A stretch of DNA of 38,147 bases from Methanosarcinales archaeon (GCA_030610815.1 JAUWRA010000003.1:1-38147); one strand, 5' to 3'; counted from the stretch's first letter, positions 7,907 through 17,985 are shown. The notes: a model not told the origin generated them from the sequence alone. Numbers and translations: made by a program.

Positions 7907-8125
7907 TTATTCTTTCTTTACACCCATCCAACCCTTACCTTTGCAGGTTCTGCAGGGTGATCCTAGTATCATATAACCTCTACCTTTACAGAACTGGCAT
8001 TTTATTAAAGGCTCTTTTACCATGTAAGTCTTTTTTCCGTCACAAACGATGCATGTCTCGCCCTCTACTTCTCCGGCACCAGCACAATATCCACAAGGTT
8101 GTTCAACATAAGTTTTCTCAGGCAT
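7907..8125 (-). CDS. Small DnaJ-like zinc-ribbon protein
   Basis: A 72-residue cysteine-rich protein with four CxxC knuckles, some followed by glycines as in the DnaJ zinc domain: CGYCAGAGEV, CIVCDG, CQFCKGRG and CRTCKGKG. This pattern binds two zinc ions in DnaJ and related chaperone-like proteins. There is no J domain or other module, so it is a free-standing zinc finger of unknown partner. I placed the start at ATG 8125 (MPEKTYV), nine bases after GGTGAG, rather than at the track's 8164. ATG 8134 abuts that site and is less likely. It is followed by AT-rich intergenic DNA. Confidence 0.7.
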   Translation of the reverse strand: MPEKTYVEQPCGYCAGAGEVEGETCIVCDGKKTYMVKEPLIKCQFCKGRGYMILGSPCRTCKGKGWMGVKKE

Positions 8126-8262
8126 ATTTATCATCTCACCAAGATTCATTAATACTTGACACAATTATCATGGTTTATTATTACTTATATATTTGTGGTA
8201 TTGATTTCCATCGATTAACGCATTTTTTCAACGTATAAGAAAGTATATACTCTCCTGTAGGC

Positions 8263-8913
8263 TTAGAAAATGCGAGCCTCAGCGAGCATTTTCTTGAGCA
8301 AGTTCTCAGATGTTTTCCATGAATGCCTGGCAATATCCGGAAGACTTCCATGTTCTTTTATCCACTTTTCCAGGAATTTCCTTGTTTTCGGATCAGACGG
8401 ATATCCGCTGCCCAGCGGCAAACCAATCGTTTTTTCTATCTCCCTCACACACCTGTCCCTACTGACCTTGGCAAGAATGGAAGCAGCCGAGACAATGGGA
8501 AAAAGGTCATCAGCCTTATGTTTTGCTATGATCTCAATAGAAGCCCCGTGTTTTTTACTTACATTCTCCCCAAACCGCTCTTCATTAACATCAGAGGCAT
8601 CCAGGTAAGCTTTTTGTGGGCTAAGCTGGTCCAGTACTTTAGCGTGGCATATCACCATTACCTGGTTCATGGTCATTATCTTCCTGAACTCGTCGATCTG
8701 TCTGGCACTTAACTCAAGGATATAATAATCATCAACCAACTCCCTTATCTTTGATGCAAGGTAATTCCTTCGCATAGGGGAAATGACTTTTGAATCCTTT
8801 ACTCCAAGTTTTTTAAGTTCAGGGAGCCTGCTCTCCTCAATTAGTACTCCTGCAACTATCATGGGACCTAAAACAGGGCCTTTTCCAGCTTCATCTACAC
8901 CAGCTACAAGCAT
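8263..8913 (-). CDS. rnhB: Ribonuclease HII
   Basis: RNase HII cleaves the RNA strand of RNA-DNA hybrids and single ribonucleotides in DNA. The 216-residue protein has all the family blocks: VAGVDEAGKGPVLGP at the N-terminus with the first Asp-Glu pair (residues 7-8), KKLGVKDSK, YLDASDVN, the DDLFPIVSAASILAKVSRD block with the remaining acidic residues, and GSGYPSDPKTRKFL. The start is placed at ATG 8913 because archaeal RNase HII usually begins right before this motif and AGGA lies nine bases upstream. ATG 8922 or GTG 8937 are possible. It is divergent from cdhA across about 350 bases. Confidence 0.93.
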   Translation of the reverse strand: MLVAGVDEAGKGPVLGPMIVAGVLIEESRLPELKKLGVKDSKVISPMRRNYLASKIRELVDDYYILELSARQIDEFRKIMTMNQVMVICHAKVLDQLSPQKAYLDASDVNEERFGENVSKKHGASIEIIAKHKADDLFPIVSAASILAKVSRDRCVREIEKTIGLPLGSGYPSDPKTRKFLEKWIKEHGSLPDIARHSWKTSENLLKKMLAEARIF

Positions 8914-9266
8914 ATTATCCATTCCTGAATGTAACACATTTGATAAGAGTGATTATATTTGAATGCTTTCTGAAAAAATATAATCCGATTTAGTATATAT
9001 AATCGTGTAGAATTGCGAAAGCGTTTAATAATATTGAATAAATTTAGAGCCAAACCTTGGTCAAATGATAAAATATAATCAACTATTCCCATATGCATTA
9101 TATTTTTCACTATATGCTAGAATATAAAAAAACAAATATAAAAAAATAATAAATAATTTTTAATAAATTAATATATTTACTTAGTATTATAGTGGGAAAT
9201 TGAATTTTAGAATATTTTAGGTTTATTGTAAATATACCTGACCAAATAAAGGAGAGCATACCCCCA
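8914..9266 (+). promoter_or_regulatory. Long AT-rich leader and promoter region of cdh operon
   Basis: About 350 bases between rnhB and cdhA contain no convincing gene. The segment 9110-9230 is extremely A+T rich with TATA-like stretches (for example around 9165-9180). AAAGGAGAG lies about 11 bases before ATG 9267 and is the cdhA ribosome site. Long leaders upstream of cdh operons are known in Methanosarcina; whether this one is transcribed is not visible. Confidence 0.5.
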
Positions 9267-11648
9267 ATGGTTATTAAAAAAGGCAAATTTACCATAGAAG
9301 GTCTGGAAAATGTCCAGATAAACATAGGCAAGGTAATATCTTCTGATGAAGAAAAAGAAGAGCCACAAGGTCCGACTCCCGCACCCGATATACATGAACT
9401 GCGGGATTGGGATATGAGGCTGCTTAAGCGGTACGAACCCGTTTATTCGCCTATTTGCGATCTGTGCTGTTACTGCACCTATGGCAAGTGCGACCTGACA
9501 GGTAACAAGGAAGGTGCTTGCGGCATCAACCAGGAAGCCCACCAGGCCCGTGAAGCTATGCTCAGGACCTTGACAGGTGCAGCCGCCCATGCGGGCCACG
9601 GCAGACACCTGCTGAACCATCTTATCGAGCGTTTTGGAGCAGACCATCCTATCGATGTGGGGCCCAGTAACATCAAAGCACCGGTCACCCAGACTGTATT
9701 GGGTATTAAACCGGAGACCATTGGTGATTTTGTCCCTGTACTGGACTATGTGGAAGAGCAGATAACACAACTGCTGGCTACAACCCATATTGGCCAGGAA
9801 GGGAGTGCCATAGATTTTGAATCCAAAGCCCTGCATGCAGGTATGGTGGACCATGTTGGCATGGAAGTATCTGATATTATCCAGATATCCTGCCTGGATA
9901 TGCCAAAAAGCCAGGCCGATGCTCCACTGGTCGATGTGGGTATGGGTATAATTGATTCCACCAAACCAGTGCTTTTATGTATAGGGCACAATGTGGCCGC
10001 TGTCACATATATTATGGATTATATGGAAGAGCATGACCTGTTTGACAAGATAGAATTAGCTGCCATTTGCTGCACGGCACATGACATGACACGGGTCAAT
10101 CCAAAGGCAAAGGTAGTGGGGTCTTTGTCAAAGCAGCTCAAATACATCCGCTCAGGCATCCCTGACCTGATAATTGTGGATGAACAATGTATCAGGGCCG
10201 ATATGATGCGGGAAACCAGTAAACTTCATATTCCTGTTATTGCTACCAATGATAAGGTCATGTATGGTCTGCCTGACAGGAGCAATGATGACATTGATGA
10301 CATAATCAATGACCTCGCATCAGGTGACCAGCCCGGTGTCTTATTGTTCGACTATGATAAGGTCGGTGAACTGGCCCCGAAACTTGTCATGAAGATGGCA
10401 CCAATACGCAAGGAAAAAGGTATTACTGCCCTGCCAAGTGATGAGGAGTTCAAAAAACTGGCATCAAGCTGTACCCAGTGCGGTGCATGTGTGATAGGCT
10501 GCCCACAGGGACTTGAAATTGATAAGGCAATGGAAGCCGCAGTAGAAGGCGACCTGACATTGTTCGAGGAATTGCATGATAAATGTATCGGCTGCGGACG
10601 GTGCGAATTTGAATGTCCCAAGGACATTCCGATATTGAATGTGATCGAGAAAGCGGCCCAGAAGGTCATACGTGAGGAGAAGGGAAAGGTCAGGACCGGC
10701 AGGGGCCAGGTAGGAGACCCTGAGATAAGGGAAGAGGGTGTCAACCTTGTGATGGGGACCACTCCCGGTATTATAGCTATCATTGGCTGCCCTAACTACC
10801 CTGACGGAAGTCGCGATGTATATGAGATTGCCGAAGAGATGCTGCAGCGGAGTTATATTGTCGTTACATCAGGTTGCAGTGCCATGGATATTGGCATGTT
10901 CAAAGATGACGAGGGTAAGACCCTGTATGAGCGATACGGGGGAAGTTTCCTCAAAGGCAACCTGCTAAATACCGGTTCATGTGTTTCAAACGCCCACATA
11001 ACAGCCACTACTATCAAGGTAGCTGCCATATTTGCCAGGCGTGATATTAGCGGCAACTTTGAAGAGATCGCAGATTATGTAATGAACAGGATAGGAGCCG
11101 TGGGCCTGGCATGGGGTGGATTTACCCAGAAAGCACTTTCCATCGGTACAGGCTGTAACCGTCTTGGTATCCCTGTAGTGTTGGGACCTCACGGACCCAA
11201 ATACAGGCGGGCATACACGGGCAAGCCCTATGACAAGGATAAGTGGAACTTACTGGATGCCAGGGACGGTTCAGTGCATAATGTCGAACCTGCACCCGAA
11301 CATTTGTTGATATCAGCAGAAAATAAAGCAGAGCTCATGCCCCTGCTGGCTAAACTCTGCTTTAGGCCAGGTGATAATAACCTGGGACGGATGATCAAGC
11401 TGACCCATTACATCGAACTGAGCGAAAAGTACCTGGGCGTGCTGCCTGATGACTGGCACATTTATGTGAGAAGTGAAGCTGACCTGCCCCTTGCAAAGAG
11501 GGAGAAGCTGCTTAAGGTACTGGAAGAGGAACATGGATGGAAGATCGACTGGGAAAAGAAAAAGATACTTGAAGGTCCGGCCAGGAAGGTCGATGTATCC
11601 TTCCAGCCCACAAATGTACCCAGACTGTGCAAGGGGGCGAGCGAATAA
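9267..11648 (+). CDS. cdhA: CO dehydrogenase/acetyl-CoA synthase, alpha subunit
   Basis: CdhA is the nickel CO dehydrogenase subunit of the archaeal acetyl-CoA decarbonylase/synthase complex and interconverts CO2 and CO at the C-cluster. The 793-residue length is typical of the archaeal alpha subunit. Seen: a cysteine-rich N-terminal block from residue 63 ([16 protein letters not shown], then ACGI) for the B and D clusters; two added ferredoxin-type motifs near residues 404 and 441 ([24 protein letters not shown]), present in archaeal and absent from bacterial CODH; and C-cluster cysteines in [10 protein letters not shown] and TGSCVSNAH. Its stop overlaps the cdhB ATG by one base. In an ANME archaeon the complex probably makes acetyl-CoA from C1 units for assimilation, or runs towards acetate; that is inferred. 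Confidence 0.96.
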   Translation: MVIKKGKFTIEGLENVQINIGKVISSDEEKEEPQGPTPAPDIHELRDWDMRLLKRYEPVYSPICDLCCYCTYGKCDLTGNKEGACGINQEAHQAREAMLRTLTGAAAHAGHGRHLLNHLIERFGADHPIDVGPSNIKAPVTQTVLGIKPETIGDFVPVLDYVEEQITQLLATTHIGQEGSAIDFESKALHAGMVDHVGMEVSDIIQISCLDMPKSQADAPLVDVGMGIIDSTKPVLLCIGHNVAAVTYIMDYMEEHDLFDKIELAAICCTAHDMTRVNPKAKVVGSLSKQLKYIRSGIPDLIIVDEQCIRADMMRETSKLHIPVIATNDKVMYGLPDRSNDDIDDIINDLASGDQPGVLLFDYDKVGELAPKLVMKMAPIRKEKGITALPSDEEFKKLASSCTQCGACVIGCPQGLEIDKAMEAAVEGDLTLFEELHDKCIGCGRCEFECPKDIPILNVIEKAAQKVIREEKGKVRTGRGQVGDPEIREEGVNLVMGTTPGIIAIIGCPNYPDGSRDVYEIAEEMLQRSYIVVTSGCSAMDIGMFKDDEGKTLYERYGGSFLKGNLLNTGSCVSNAHITATTIKVAAIFARRDISGNFEEIADYVMNRIGAVGLAWGGFTQKALSIGTGCNRLGIPVVLGPHGPKYRRAYTGKPYDKDKWNLLDARDGSVHNVEPAPEHLLISAENKAELMPLLAKLCFRPGDNNLGRMIKLTHYIELSEKYLGVLPDDWHIYVRSEADLPLAKREKLLKVLEEEHGWKIDWEKKKILEGPARKVDVSFQPTNVPRLCKGASE

Positions 11649-12178
11649 TGGCAACTAAAGAACTGGATACCACCAAAAATGCAGTACCCTTTGACAGAGC
11701 TAATATTCCCGGACCAAAGATGGCAAAAGCCGTTAAAGCAGAGGTGGCAGGTAAGTTTATTTCAAAAGCAAAGCGTCCGCTGCTCATCGTAGGGACTGCG
11801 GCTGGTGATGATGGTGTCATTGAAATTGTCAGGAGCATGGCTGAAAAAGGCATACCGGTGGCTGCCACGGGAAGTAGCTTGAAGCGATTGAAAGAGGAAG
11901 GTATTGATGCCACCTACGTCAACCTGCACGCACTGGTCTCATACCTGAAAGATCCTGACTGGAAGGGATTTGATGGCAAGGGTGGATATGATACAACCAT
12001 ATTCCTTGGGCATACGTACTACTATGCCAGCCAGTTGATGTCCACGTTAAAGAATTTTACAAAAATCAAGATAATCTCTATTGACAGGCACTATCATCCA
12101 AATGCGCAGCAATCCTTTGGTAACCTTAAACCGGATGATTTTATCAAGGCACTGGATGTGGTTGTAGCACAATTATAA
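11648..12178 (+). CDS. cdhB: CO dehydrogenase/acetyl-CoA synthase, epsilon subunit
   Basis: CdhB is the small partner of CdhA in the alpha2-epsilon2 CODH component; it has no metal cluster and probably stabilises the complex or binds a flavin. The protein is 176 residues, the usual size. Family features seen are NAVPFDRANIPGPKMAKAV at the N-terminus, the Rossmann-like KRPLLIVGTAAGDDG, and the end segment NLKPDDFIKALDVVVAQL. ATG 11648 overlaps the cdhA stop (TAATG), so the track start at 11627 is too far upstream and translation is coupled to cdhA. Confidence 0.93.
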   Translation: MATKELDTTKNAVPFDRANIPGPKMAKAVKAEVAGKFISKAKRPLLIVGTAAGDDGVIEIVRSMAEKGIPVAATGSSLKRLKEEGIDATYVNLHALVSYLKDPDWKGFDGKGGYDTTIFLGHTYYYASQLMSTLKNFTKIKIISIDRHYHPNAQQSFGNLKPDDFIKALDVVVAQL

Positions 12179-12229
12179 AGAATTACTGGCAAGGAAGATC
12201 AATAAAAAAAGAAGTGTGAGGATTTTATA

Positions 12230-13627
12230 ATGGCAGATGAATTCCCGTTTGAAATATCCCCTATGTTCGAAGGGGAAAGAGTCCGTAAAGATGATATGTA
12301 TGTTGAACTGGCTGGTCCGAAATCCAAAGGGTTCGAACTGGTAAGTGCAGTGGACATAGATGAGATGGAGGATGGTAAATTCACGCTTATCGGTCCCGAC
12401 ATCTCTGATATGGAAGAGGGAGGGCGTTATCCACTGGCTATGATATACCGCATAGCAGGAGAACTGGTGGAACCTGACCTGGAAGCCATTGTTGAAAGGC
12501 GGAACCATGATTTCCAGAATTACATCCAGGGTGTTATGCACCTGAACCAGCGGTATGATGTATGGCTCAGGATCAACAAGGATTCCATTGCGAAAGGGCT
12601 CAATTCTTTTGAAGATATTGCAAAGGCTACCATGATGCTGTTTCGGAATGAACTGCCATTTATAGAGAAGATCGATGCCACATATATCACTGATATCGAG
12701 AAGGTAGAAGATGAACTGGCAAAGGCAATGGAGAGATATGCTGCCAGGGACGAGAGGACACGCAACCTCCATGATGAGGACGTGGATACTTTCTACGGCT
12801 GCAGCCTGTGCCAGAGTTTCGCACCGACCAGTGTATGTGTGATAACTCCCGACAGGATCGCACTATGTGGTGCGATCAACTGGTTCGACGGCAGGGCAGC
12901 AGCAAAGGTGGACCCTGAGGGTCCCCAGTTCCCGATAGAGAAAGGCGAGCTACTGGACGAAATTGGCGGTGAGTACTCAGGTGTCAACGAGGTCGCCCAG
13001 AAACTCTCTGGCGACGAATACAACAGGATCAAGATCCATAGTTTCTTTGAGTTTCCACATACCTCGTGCGGATGTTTCGAGGTTGTAGGATTCTATATGC
13101 CGGAAGTTGACGGTATCGGCTGGGTCGACCGGGATTACACTGGCATGGCCCCTAACGGGCTTGCATTCAGTACGATGGCTGGCCAGACCGGCGGCGGAAA
13201 GCAGGTTATTGGCTTTTTAGGTGTTGGGATCAACTATTTCCGCTCACCAAAGTTCATCCAGGCGGATGGCGGCTGGAACAGGGTGGTCTGGATGCCAAAA
13301 TTCCTCAAGGATAAGGTACTGGCTGATATCCCTGCAGATATCGTAGACAAAGTGGCTACAGAAGAGGATGCACAGGACCTGGATACTTTGAAGGAATTCC
13401 TCAAAGAGAAAGATCATCCTGTGGTCAAGAACTGGGGTGCTGACGAGGAAGAAGAAGAGGATGAAGAATCAACTGGAACTTCAACAGCTATGCCGGTATT
13501 TGGCATGCCTGATCCTGCCATGCTGCAGAACATCCCGCCTATGATCGGCGGTGGTGGTGGTATAAAAATTACCCTGAAGAATGCCAAGGTCTCCATCGAC
13601 AAGATCATACTGAGCAGTAAGAAATAA
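12230..13627 (+). CDS. cdhC: CO dehydrogenase/acetyl-CoA synthase, beta subunit
   Basis: CdhC carries the A-cluster that joins CO, a methyl group and CoA into acetyl-CoA. It is 465 residues, shorter than bacterial AcsB because archaeal subunits lack its N-terminal CODH-interacting domain. A-cluster cysteines are visible in FYGCSLCQSFAP (about residue 190), ITPDRIALCGAINWFDG (about 213) and HTSCGCFEVVGFY (about 278). The C-terminus has a run of acidic residues (DEEEEEDEE) and a glycine-rich linker before a final KITLKNAKVSIDKI segment, as in methanosarcinal CdhC. A GTGAGGA site lies upstream of the ATG. The gene is 51 bases after cdhB and 18 before the CooC-like gene. Confidence 0.95.
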   Translation: MADEFPFEISPMFEGERVRKDDMYVELAGPKSKGFELVSAVDIDEMEDGKFTLIGPDISDMEEGGRYPLAMIYRIAGELVEPDLEAIVERRNHDFQNYIQGVMHLNQRYDVWLRINKDSIAKGLNSFEDIAKATMMLFRNELPFIEKIDATYITDIEKVEDELAKAMERYAARDERTRNLHDEDVDTFYGCSLCQSFAPTSVCVITPDRIALCGAINWFDGRAAAKVDPEGPQFPIEKGELLDEIGGEYSGVNEVAQKLSGDEYNRIKIHSFFEFPHTSCGCFEVVGFYMPEVDGIGWVDRDYTGMAPNGLAFSTMAGQTGGGKQVIGFLGVGINYFRSPKFIQADGGWNRVVWMPKFLKDKVLADIPADIVDKVATEEDAQDLDTLKEFLKEKDHPVVKNWGADEEEEEDEESTGTSTAMPVFGMPDPAMLQNIPPMIGGGGGIKITLKNAKVSIDKIILSSKK

Positions 13628-13645
13628 CTTCCCTGAGGCAGTGCC

Positions 13646-14395
13646 TTGAAAGTCGTAGCAATTACCGGGAAGGGAGGTACAGGCAAGACTGCTGTAGCAG
13701 CCATGCTCATCCGCTGGCTGGTGAACAGGGATGCAACCATCCTGGCCATTGATGCTGACCCTGACTCCAATCTCCCTGAGGCACTTGGGGATGTGGTTGA
13801 GGAAACCCTGGCCGACCAGCGGGAGTTCCTGCTGCAGGAGCGGGATAATCTGCCGCCTGATACTGATAAGGAACGGTTGCTTGAATCCAGGATATACAGT
13901 ATACTTGCTGAGCGTCATGGGTATGACCTGCTGGTGATGGGCAGGCCCGAAGGCAGTGGATGTTATTGCTTTACCAACAACTTGCTGCGCAACATAATGG
14001 ACCGGATCATCAAGAACTATGACCTGGTGATCATTGATACGGCAGCTGGCCTGGAACACCTTAGCCGGGGTATCATCCGGGATGTTGACGAACTTGTTGT
14101 GGTGACAGACGGTTCCAGGCGGGGGCTCCAGACTGCCGAGCGGATACGGGACCTTGAAAAGGAACTGGACCTGAAGATACGGCATATGTTTGTGATATTC
14201 AATAAGGTGACACCGCAAAACCGTGAGCGGCTTAATAAATATGCACAGGAATTAGGGCTGGAGGTTGCAGGCATGGTACCATTTGATGAGGATATTGCCA
14301 GATTCGACCTGGACGGAAAGGCACTGAGTGAACTGCCTGCGACATCAACTGCGGTGATTGAAATGGAAAACATTATTATGAAATTGGGGATTTAA
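13646..14395 (+). CDS. CooC-like nickel-insertion ATPase for CODH/ACS
   Basis: A 249-residue MinD/CooC-type P-loop ATPase located between cdhC and cdhD, as in Methanosarcina cdh operons. CooC-type ATPases deliver nickel to CODH or the ACS A-cluster. Seen: a deviant Walker A with signature lysine, TGKGGTGKTAVAA at residues 7-19; AIDADPDSNLPEAL at 35-48; a CxC pair in GSGCYCFTNN near residues 103-112, the place where CooC dimers bind metal; and Walker B-like DLVIIDTAAGLEHLSRG. The start is a TTG, supported by conserved MKVVAITGKGG immediately after it; no in-frame ATG fits. Whether it serves the C-cluster or the A-cluster cannot be told from sequence. Confidence 0.9.
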   Translation: MKVVAITGKGGTGKTAVAAMLIRWLVNRDATILAIDADPDSNLPEALGDVVEETLADQREFLLQERDNLPPDTDKERLLESRIYSILAERHGYDLLVMGRPEGSGCYCFTNNLLRNIMDRIIKNYDLVIIDTAAGLEHLSRGIIRDVDELVVVTDGSRRGLQTAERIRDLEKELDLKIRHMFVIFNKVTPQNRERLNKYAQELGLEVAGMVPFDEDIARFDLDGKALSELPATSTAVIEMENIIMKLGI

Positions 14396-14449
14396 GAGAA
14401 CAGATTTACAATTACTTGAAGACATGCGATGAAATAAGGTGGAATCACA

Positions 14450-15754
14450 ATGGCAAAAAAGATCAAGTTATCTGAACTGGGCAGCCTGTTCAATGATATG
14501 GACGTGGAATCCCTGGAAGGTGTGACCATTGAAGGTGACATTGAACTGGAGATGGATACCGGTGGCGGGTTTGATCCGCAACTGGCATATATGCTGGGAC
14601 ATGAAACAGCCCAGATAGCCCGGCACTTGATAAACATATCACGATTATTAGGTTATCCTGTGGACCAGTTGTTCGGGTCAATAGCCCAGGGAGAAGTTCC
14701 AGGTGTTACCAGGCCCAGGCAATTGCTGCCATCTAAATTCGAAGTTGGTAGGATCGAAGAGTGGAAAAACCCCATACAGGAAGTAATACTGGGTGCCACA
14801 TCCTCAGACGGTGGTACCAGGAAGAATACGTTCACCCTGGGTGGTGAGAACGCACTGCCCTATTATTTTGACAGTCCCATGCCGCACCGCAACCACATCA
14901 CTATGGATGTGTTTGATATGCCTATCGGGATGGCAAAGGCTGTGAAGGTTAATTATGAGGATGTGCTCGAAAGCCCGGCAGAATGGGCCAAAAAAGTTGT
15001 CAATGATTTTGGTGCCGACATGGTGACCATCCACCTTATCAGTACAGACCCGAATATCAAGGATACATCTCCCAGGGAAGCTGCCGAGACCGTGGCCGAT
15101 GTGTTACAGGCCGTGGATGTACCTATCGTTATCGGCGGCAGCGGCAACCCTGAAAAGGACCCCGAAGTGCTGGAGAAGGCCGCTGAAGTGGCTGAGGGCG
15201 AGCGTGTGCTGCTGGCCAGTGCAAGCCTGAACCTTGATTATGAACGTATTGCAAAGGCTGCCACTGATTACGGGCATGTGGTGCTCTCATGGACCCAGCT
15301 TGAGATAAATGCCCAGAAGGAGTTGAACCGCAAACTGATGAAGCAGTGCGGGGTTAAGCGTGAGGATATTATCATGGACCCCACAACCGCAGCACTGGGA
15401 TACGGCCTGGATTATGCTTATACCAATATGGAGCGCATCAGGCTGGCAGGTCTTATGGGGGATGAGGAGCTGTCATTCCCGATGAGCAGCGGTACTACCA
15501 ATGCATGGGGTGCCAGGGAAGCCTGGATGGTAGGTTCCCCGCTTAAGGAAGACAGCGACTGGGGACCCAGGGAATACAGGGGTCCGATATGGGAGATCGT
15601 GACCGGCCTGACCCTTTCACTGGCAGGCAACGATCTGTTCATGATGATGCATCCAGGTTCGGTAGCTGTACTAAAGGAGATTACCCAGAGCCTGCACGGT
15701 TCACTTGAGAGGGATGCAGTGGATATATCCGACTGGGTCACGGCGGAGGTGTGA
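14450..15754 (+). CDS. cdhD: CO dehydrogenase/acetyl-CoA synthase, delta subunit
   Basis: CdhD is the TIM-barrel half of the corrinoid iron-sulfur protein and passes the methyl group between tetrahydromethanopterin and the A-cluster. The 434-residue length is normal. Seen: the N-terminal amphipathic [22 protein letters not shown]; the barrel region with [50 protein letters not shown]; and the [13 protein letters not shown] segment, all characteristic of CdhD. AAGGTGGAAT before ATG 14450 is the ribosome site. Its stop lies two bases ahead of the cdhE ATG, so the two corrinoid-protein subunits are translationally coupled. Confidence 0.95.
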   Translation: MAKKIKLSELGSLFNDMDVESLEGVTIEGDIELEMDTGGGFDPQLAYMLGHETAQIARHLINISRLLGYPVDQLFGSIAQGEVPGVTRPRQLLPSKFEVGRIEEWKNPIQEVILGATSSDGGTRKNTFTLGGENALPYYFDSPMPHRNHITMDVFDMPIGMAKAVKVNYEDVLESPAEWAKKVVNDFGADMVTIHLISTDPNIKDTSPREAAETVADVLQAVDVPIVIGGSGNPEKDPEVLEKAAEVAEGERVLLASASLNLDYERIAKAATDYGHVVLSWTQLEINAQKELNRKLMKQCGVKREDIIMDPTTAALGYGLDYAYTNMERIRLAGLMGDEELSFPMSSGTTNAWGAREAWMVGSPLKEDSDWGPREYRGPIWEIVTGLTLSLAGNDLFMMMHPGSVAVLKEITQSLHGSLERDAVDISDWVTAEV

Positions 15755-15756
15755 AA

Positions 15757-17163
15757 ATGAAAGTCAACAGCCCACTTGAGGTTTACAAGTTCCTGCCCCA
15801 GACCAATTGCGGTGATTGCGGTGAAGCTACTTGCATGGCTTTTGCATCCCATATGATAGACCGTTCATTGAAACTGGAAGACTGCCCGCCCCTGCTTGAG
15901 GATAAGTTCAGGAAAAAGTACCTGAAGCTGGCAGAACTGCTGGCACCTGAGATAAGGGAAGTGATTATCGGTACTGGCGAACACGCTGTGTCCGTGGGCG
16001 GCGATGATATACTGTACCGTCACCAGTTGACGTTCTTTAACCAGCCTGCACTTGCTGTGGATGTCTGGGATACTATGAGCGAGGATGAACTGACAGAACG
16101 GATCAAGTTCATTAATGAGTATAAGAAATTCTATGTTGGCAGGTTCCTGAAACTTGACATGGTTGCTATTCGCAGTACTTCCGGCGACCCTGACAAGTTC
16201 AAACAGGCTGTAACTATTGCGGCCGGGAATACTGAACTGCCGCTAATCCTGTGCAGCCTGGACCCTAAGGTGCTAAAGGCCGGCCTGGAAGTAGTGGCTG
16301 ACAGGAAGCCTCTGCTATATGCTGCTACAAAGGATAACTGGCAGGATGTGGCCGACCTGATGATGGAGTACGATGTACCGCTGGTACTGTTCTCCCCTGA
16401 CGACCTGGATACTTTAAAGAGCCTGGCTGCCACGTTTTTGGAGATGGGACGTGAGGACCTGGTACTTGATCCGGGCACAAATCCGCAGGGGAAGCCGCTA
16501 CGGGAATCATTTGAGAATTTCCTTATGATAAGGCGTGCCGGAATCAAGGAAGGACAGCATGAGATTGCTTTCCCGCTGCTGGCAGTACCTATGACGGCAT
16601 ACCTTGCCAATGACGACCCTGTTTCTGCCAGTTACTGGGAGACTGTGCTGGCATCGGTATTCACGGTGCGCTACGGTGATATCATGATACTGCACAGCAT
16701 CGAGCCTTATGCCCTGCTGCCTGAGATGCATATCAGGGATACTATCTACACTGACCCGAGAAAGCCTGTAAAGGTGGACCCAAAGGTGTACGAGGTGGGT
16801 TCGCCGGATAAGGATTCACCTGTATTTGTAACAACCAACTTTGCCTTGACATATTATACAGTGGAGAGCGATCTGGCCAGTAACGATATTGACTGTTACC
16901 TGCTGGCGACCGATACTGACGGCCTTGGTGTGGAGGCTGCGGTGGCAGGCGGGCAGATGACAGGGCAGAAGGTGTCTGATGAGTTCAAGAGGATTGGTTT
17001 TGATTTCAGCGAGATGACCGCTCACAATACTGTCATTCTTCCGGGACTGGCTGCACGCCTGCAGGGTGACATGGAGGATGCCAGCGGACTGAAGGTGAAG
17101 ATCGGACCGCCTGACAGCGGCCGGATACCTGGCTGGATGGAGAAGAACTGGCCTCCTGAGTGA
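15757..17163 (+). CDS. cdhE: CO dehydrogenase/acetyl-CoA synthase, gamma subunit
   Basis: CdhE is the iron-sulfur, cobamide-binding subunit of the corrinoid protein and forms a heterodimer with CdhD. In 468 residues the N-terminal [4Fe-4S] domain shows cysteines 18, 21, 26 and 43 (NCGDCGEATC, then LEDC), the low-potential cluster that reductively activates cobalt. A TIM-barrel middle and a C-terminal cobamide-binding domain follow (TDTDGLGVEAAVAGGQM, NTVILPGLAARLQGD). ATG 15757 is used, seven bases after the GGAGG that overlaps the end of cdhD; GTG 15751 is too close to that site. A hairpin follows 36 bases after the stop. Confidence 0.95.
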   Translation: MKVNSPLEVYKFLPQTNCGDCGEATCMAFASHMIDRSLKLEDCPPLLEDKFRKKYLKLAELLAPEIREVIIGTGEHAVSVGGDDILYRHQLTFFNQPALAVDVWDTMSEDELTERIKFINEYKKFYVGRFLKLDMVAIRSTSGDPDKFKQAVTIAAGNTELPLILCSLDPKVLKAGLEVVADRKPLLYAATKDNWQDVADLMMEYDVPLVLFSPDDLDTLKSLAATFLEMGREDLVLDPGTNPQGKPLRESFENFLMIRRAGIKEGQHEIAFPLLAVPMTAYLANDDPVSASYWETVLASVFTVRYGDIMILHSIEPYALLPEMHIRDTIYTDPRKPVKVDPKVYEVGSPDKDSPVFVTTNFALTYYTVESDLASNDIDCYLLATDTDGLGVEAAVAGGQMTGQKVSDEFKRIGFDFSEMTAHNTVILPGLAARLQGDMEDASGLKVKIGPPDSGRIPGWMEKNWPPE

Positions 17164-17198
17164 GAGGATACGTAAATTCTGAATATTTTCATGGGATG

Positions 17199-17224
17199 GA
17201 TGGGTTTTTCCCATCTGCATTTTT
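17199..17224 (+). terminator. Hairpin and T-tract at end of cdh operon
   Basis: GATGGG at 17199-17204 pairs perfectly with CCCATC at 17210-17215 around a TTTTT loop, with another short T-run from 17220. It lies 36 bases beyond the cdhE stop. The T-tracts alone would be enough for archaeal RNA polymerase to terminate. Confidence 0.65.
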
Positions 17225-17316
17225 ATATTTCTTTATGGATCGGCTGAATCATCTCTTCTTTCACACTATTACCATGACCAAAAGCGTGCTCAGTTACATT
17301 TGAACATGGCAAGGTC

Positions 17317-17559
17317 CTATCTGTTTTTCGATGTCAGATTCGCCTGTATCTGTTCAAGCACAGTGATTGGTATTTCCAGGCCCGTACCTGTACTGTTCAT
17401 CATGATCCATGTATTCAAGGCTGTTGCAATAGTCAGGGCCTGTTTATCATCATCGGTTATTTCCTCTATCCACTGCACAACCCTGGACTTGTTCAGTATT
17501 TCAACACCATAGACCGATTCGATAATGTCCAGGTGTGCCAGTATACGATCTTCCATCAT
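17317..17559 (-). CDS. Hypothetical protein, 80 residues
   Basis: Not recognised. A small, mildly acidic soluble protein with predicted helices, beginning MMEDRILAHLDIIESVYG and containing VVQWIEEITDDDKQAL. There is no signal peptide, membrane segment or metal motif. An AGGGAT sequence precedes the ATG by a few bases. It starts ten bases after the stop of the next small gene upstream on the same strand (17569-17811), so the two probably form a bicistronic operon. Coding status is supported by the paired arrangement and ribosome site, but these could also be chance ORFs. Confidence 0.55.
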   Translation of the reverse strand: MMEDRILAHLDIIESVYGVEILNKSRVVQWIEEITDDDKQALTIATALNTWIMMNSTGTGLEIPITVLEQIQANLTSKNR

Positions 17560-17568
17560 ATCCCTGCC

Positions 17569-17811
17569 TTAGAATTCTTCACCAACATCCAACTGGTGTT
17601 CAAAATTGCTTGGAAGACACGGCCTGCGCCTCCTATTTTCATGGAATTTTTTCTTTTTTTCTTCCAGAGCATCCACTGCGATACATAATTCATCCTTAAC
17701 AGAATCAGGATTATGTTCCAGTTCTTTGTCCAATTGTACAATAATAAGTTCAAGCTGGGCGGGTGACATTTCTTTGTATCGCTTTTTTAGGTACTCCATT
17801 TTAGATATCAT
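17569..17811 (-). CDS. Hypothetical protein, 80 residues, coiled-coil
   Basis: Not recognised. The protein is highly charged and helical (MEYLKKRYKEMSPAQLELIIVQLDKELE), probably coiled coil, with a basic patch KKKKFHENRRRRP near residues 52-64. A perfect AAGGAGG lies seven bases before ATG 17811, which supports the start and shows it is a real gene. It is first in a two-gene minus-strand unit with the ORF at 17317-17559. The basic patch could bind nucleic acid, but this is a guess. Confidence 0.6.
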   Translation of the reverse strand: MISKMEYLKKRYKEMSPAQLELIIVQLDKELEHNPDSVKDELCIAVDALEEKKKKFHENRRRRPCLPSNFEHQLDVGEEF

Positions 17812-17926
17812 GGATATTCCTCCTTATCAGGCAGACGGTACTCAAAACAACACTGCTTTAGAATTAAACATGGATTGCAATCACATATAATGTTGTTGGG
17901 CAGAACACTGAAGATCTTATGTGCTA

Positions 17927-17954
17927 TTTACTAAACTCACAAATGACCGTTAGG
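17927..17954 (-). repeat. Dispersed repeat copy A (28 bases)
   Basis: TTTACTAAACTCACAAATGA and the following CCGTTAGG recur at 32663-32690 with two mismatches over 28 bases. This copy lies just downstream (minus-strand sense) of a possible transposase remnant, so it may be the end of a mobile element. Confidence 0.6.
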
Positions 17955-17985
17955 TCTCTACACTTGCCGTAATTTGCTTCATTCA

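Noticed and set aside
8941-9110. tRNA or small RNA upstream of cdhA
   Set aside because: No cloverleaf or conserved stem was found; the region is simply AT-rich.
9207-9854. 215-residue minus-strand ORF over cdhA
   Set aside because: Antisense to conserved iron-sulfur coding sequence; low-complexity translation.
13481-14218. 245-residue minus-strand ORF
   Set aside because: Antisense to cdhC end and the CooC-like gene; no recognisable domain.
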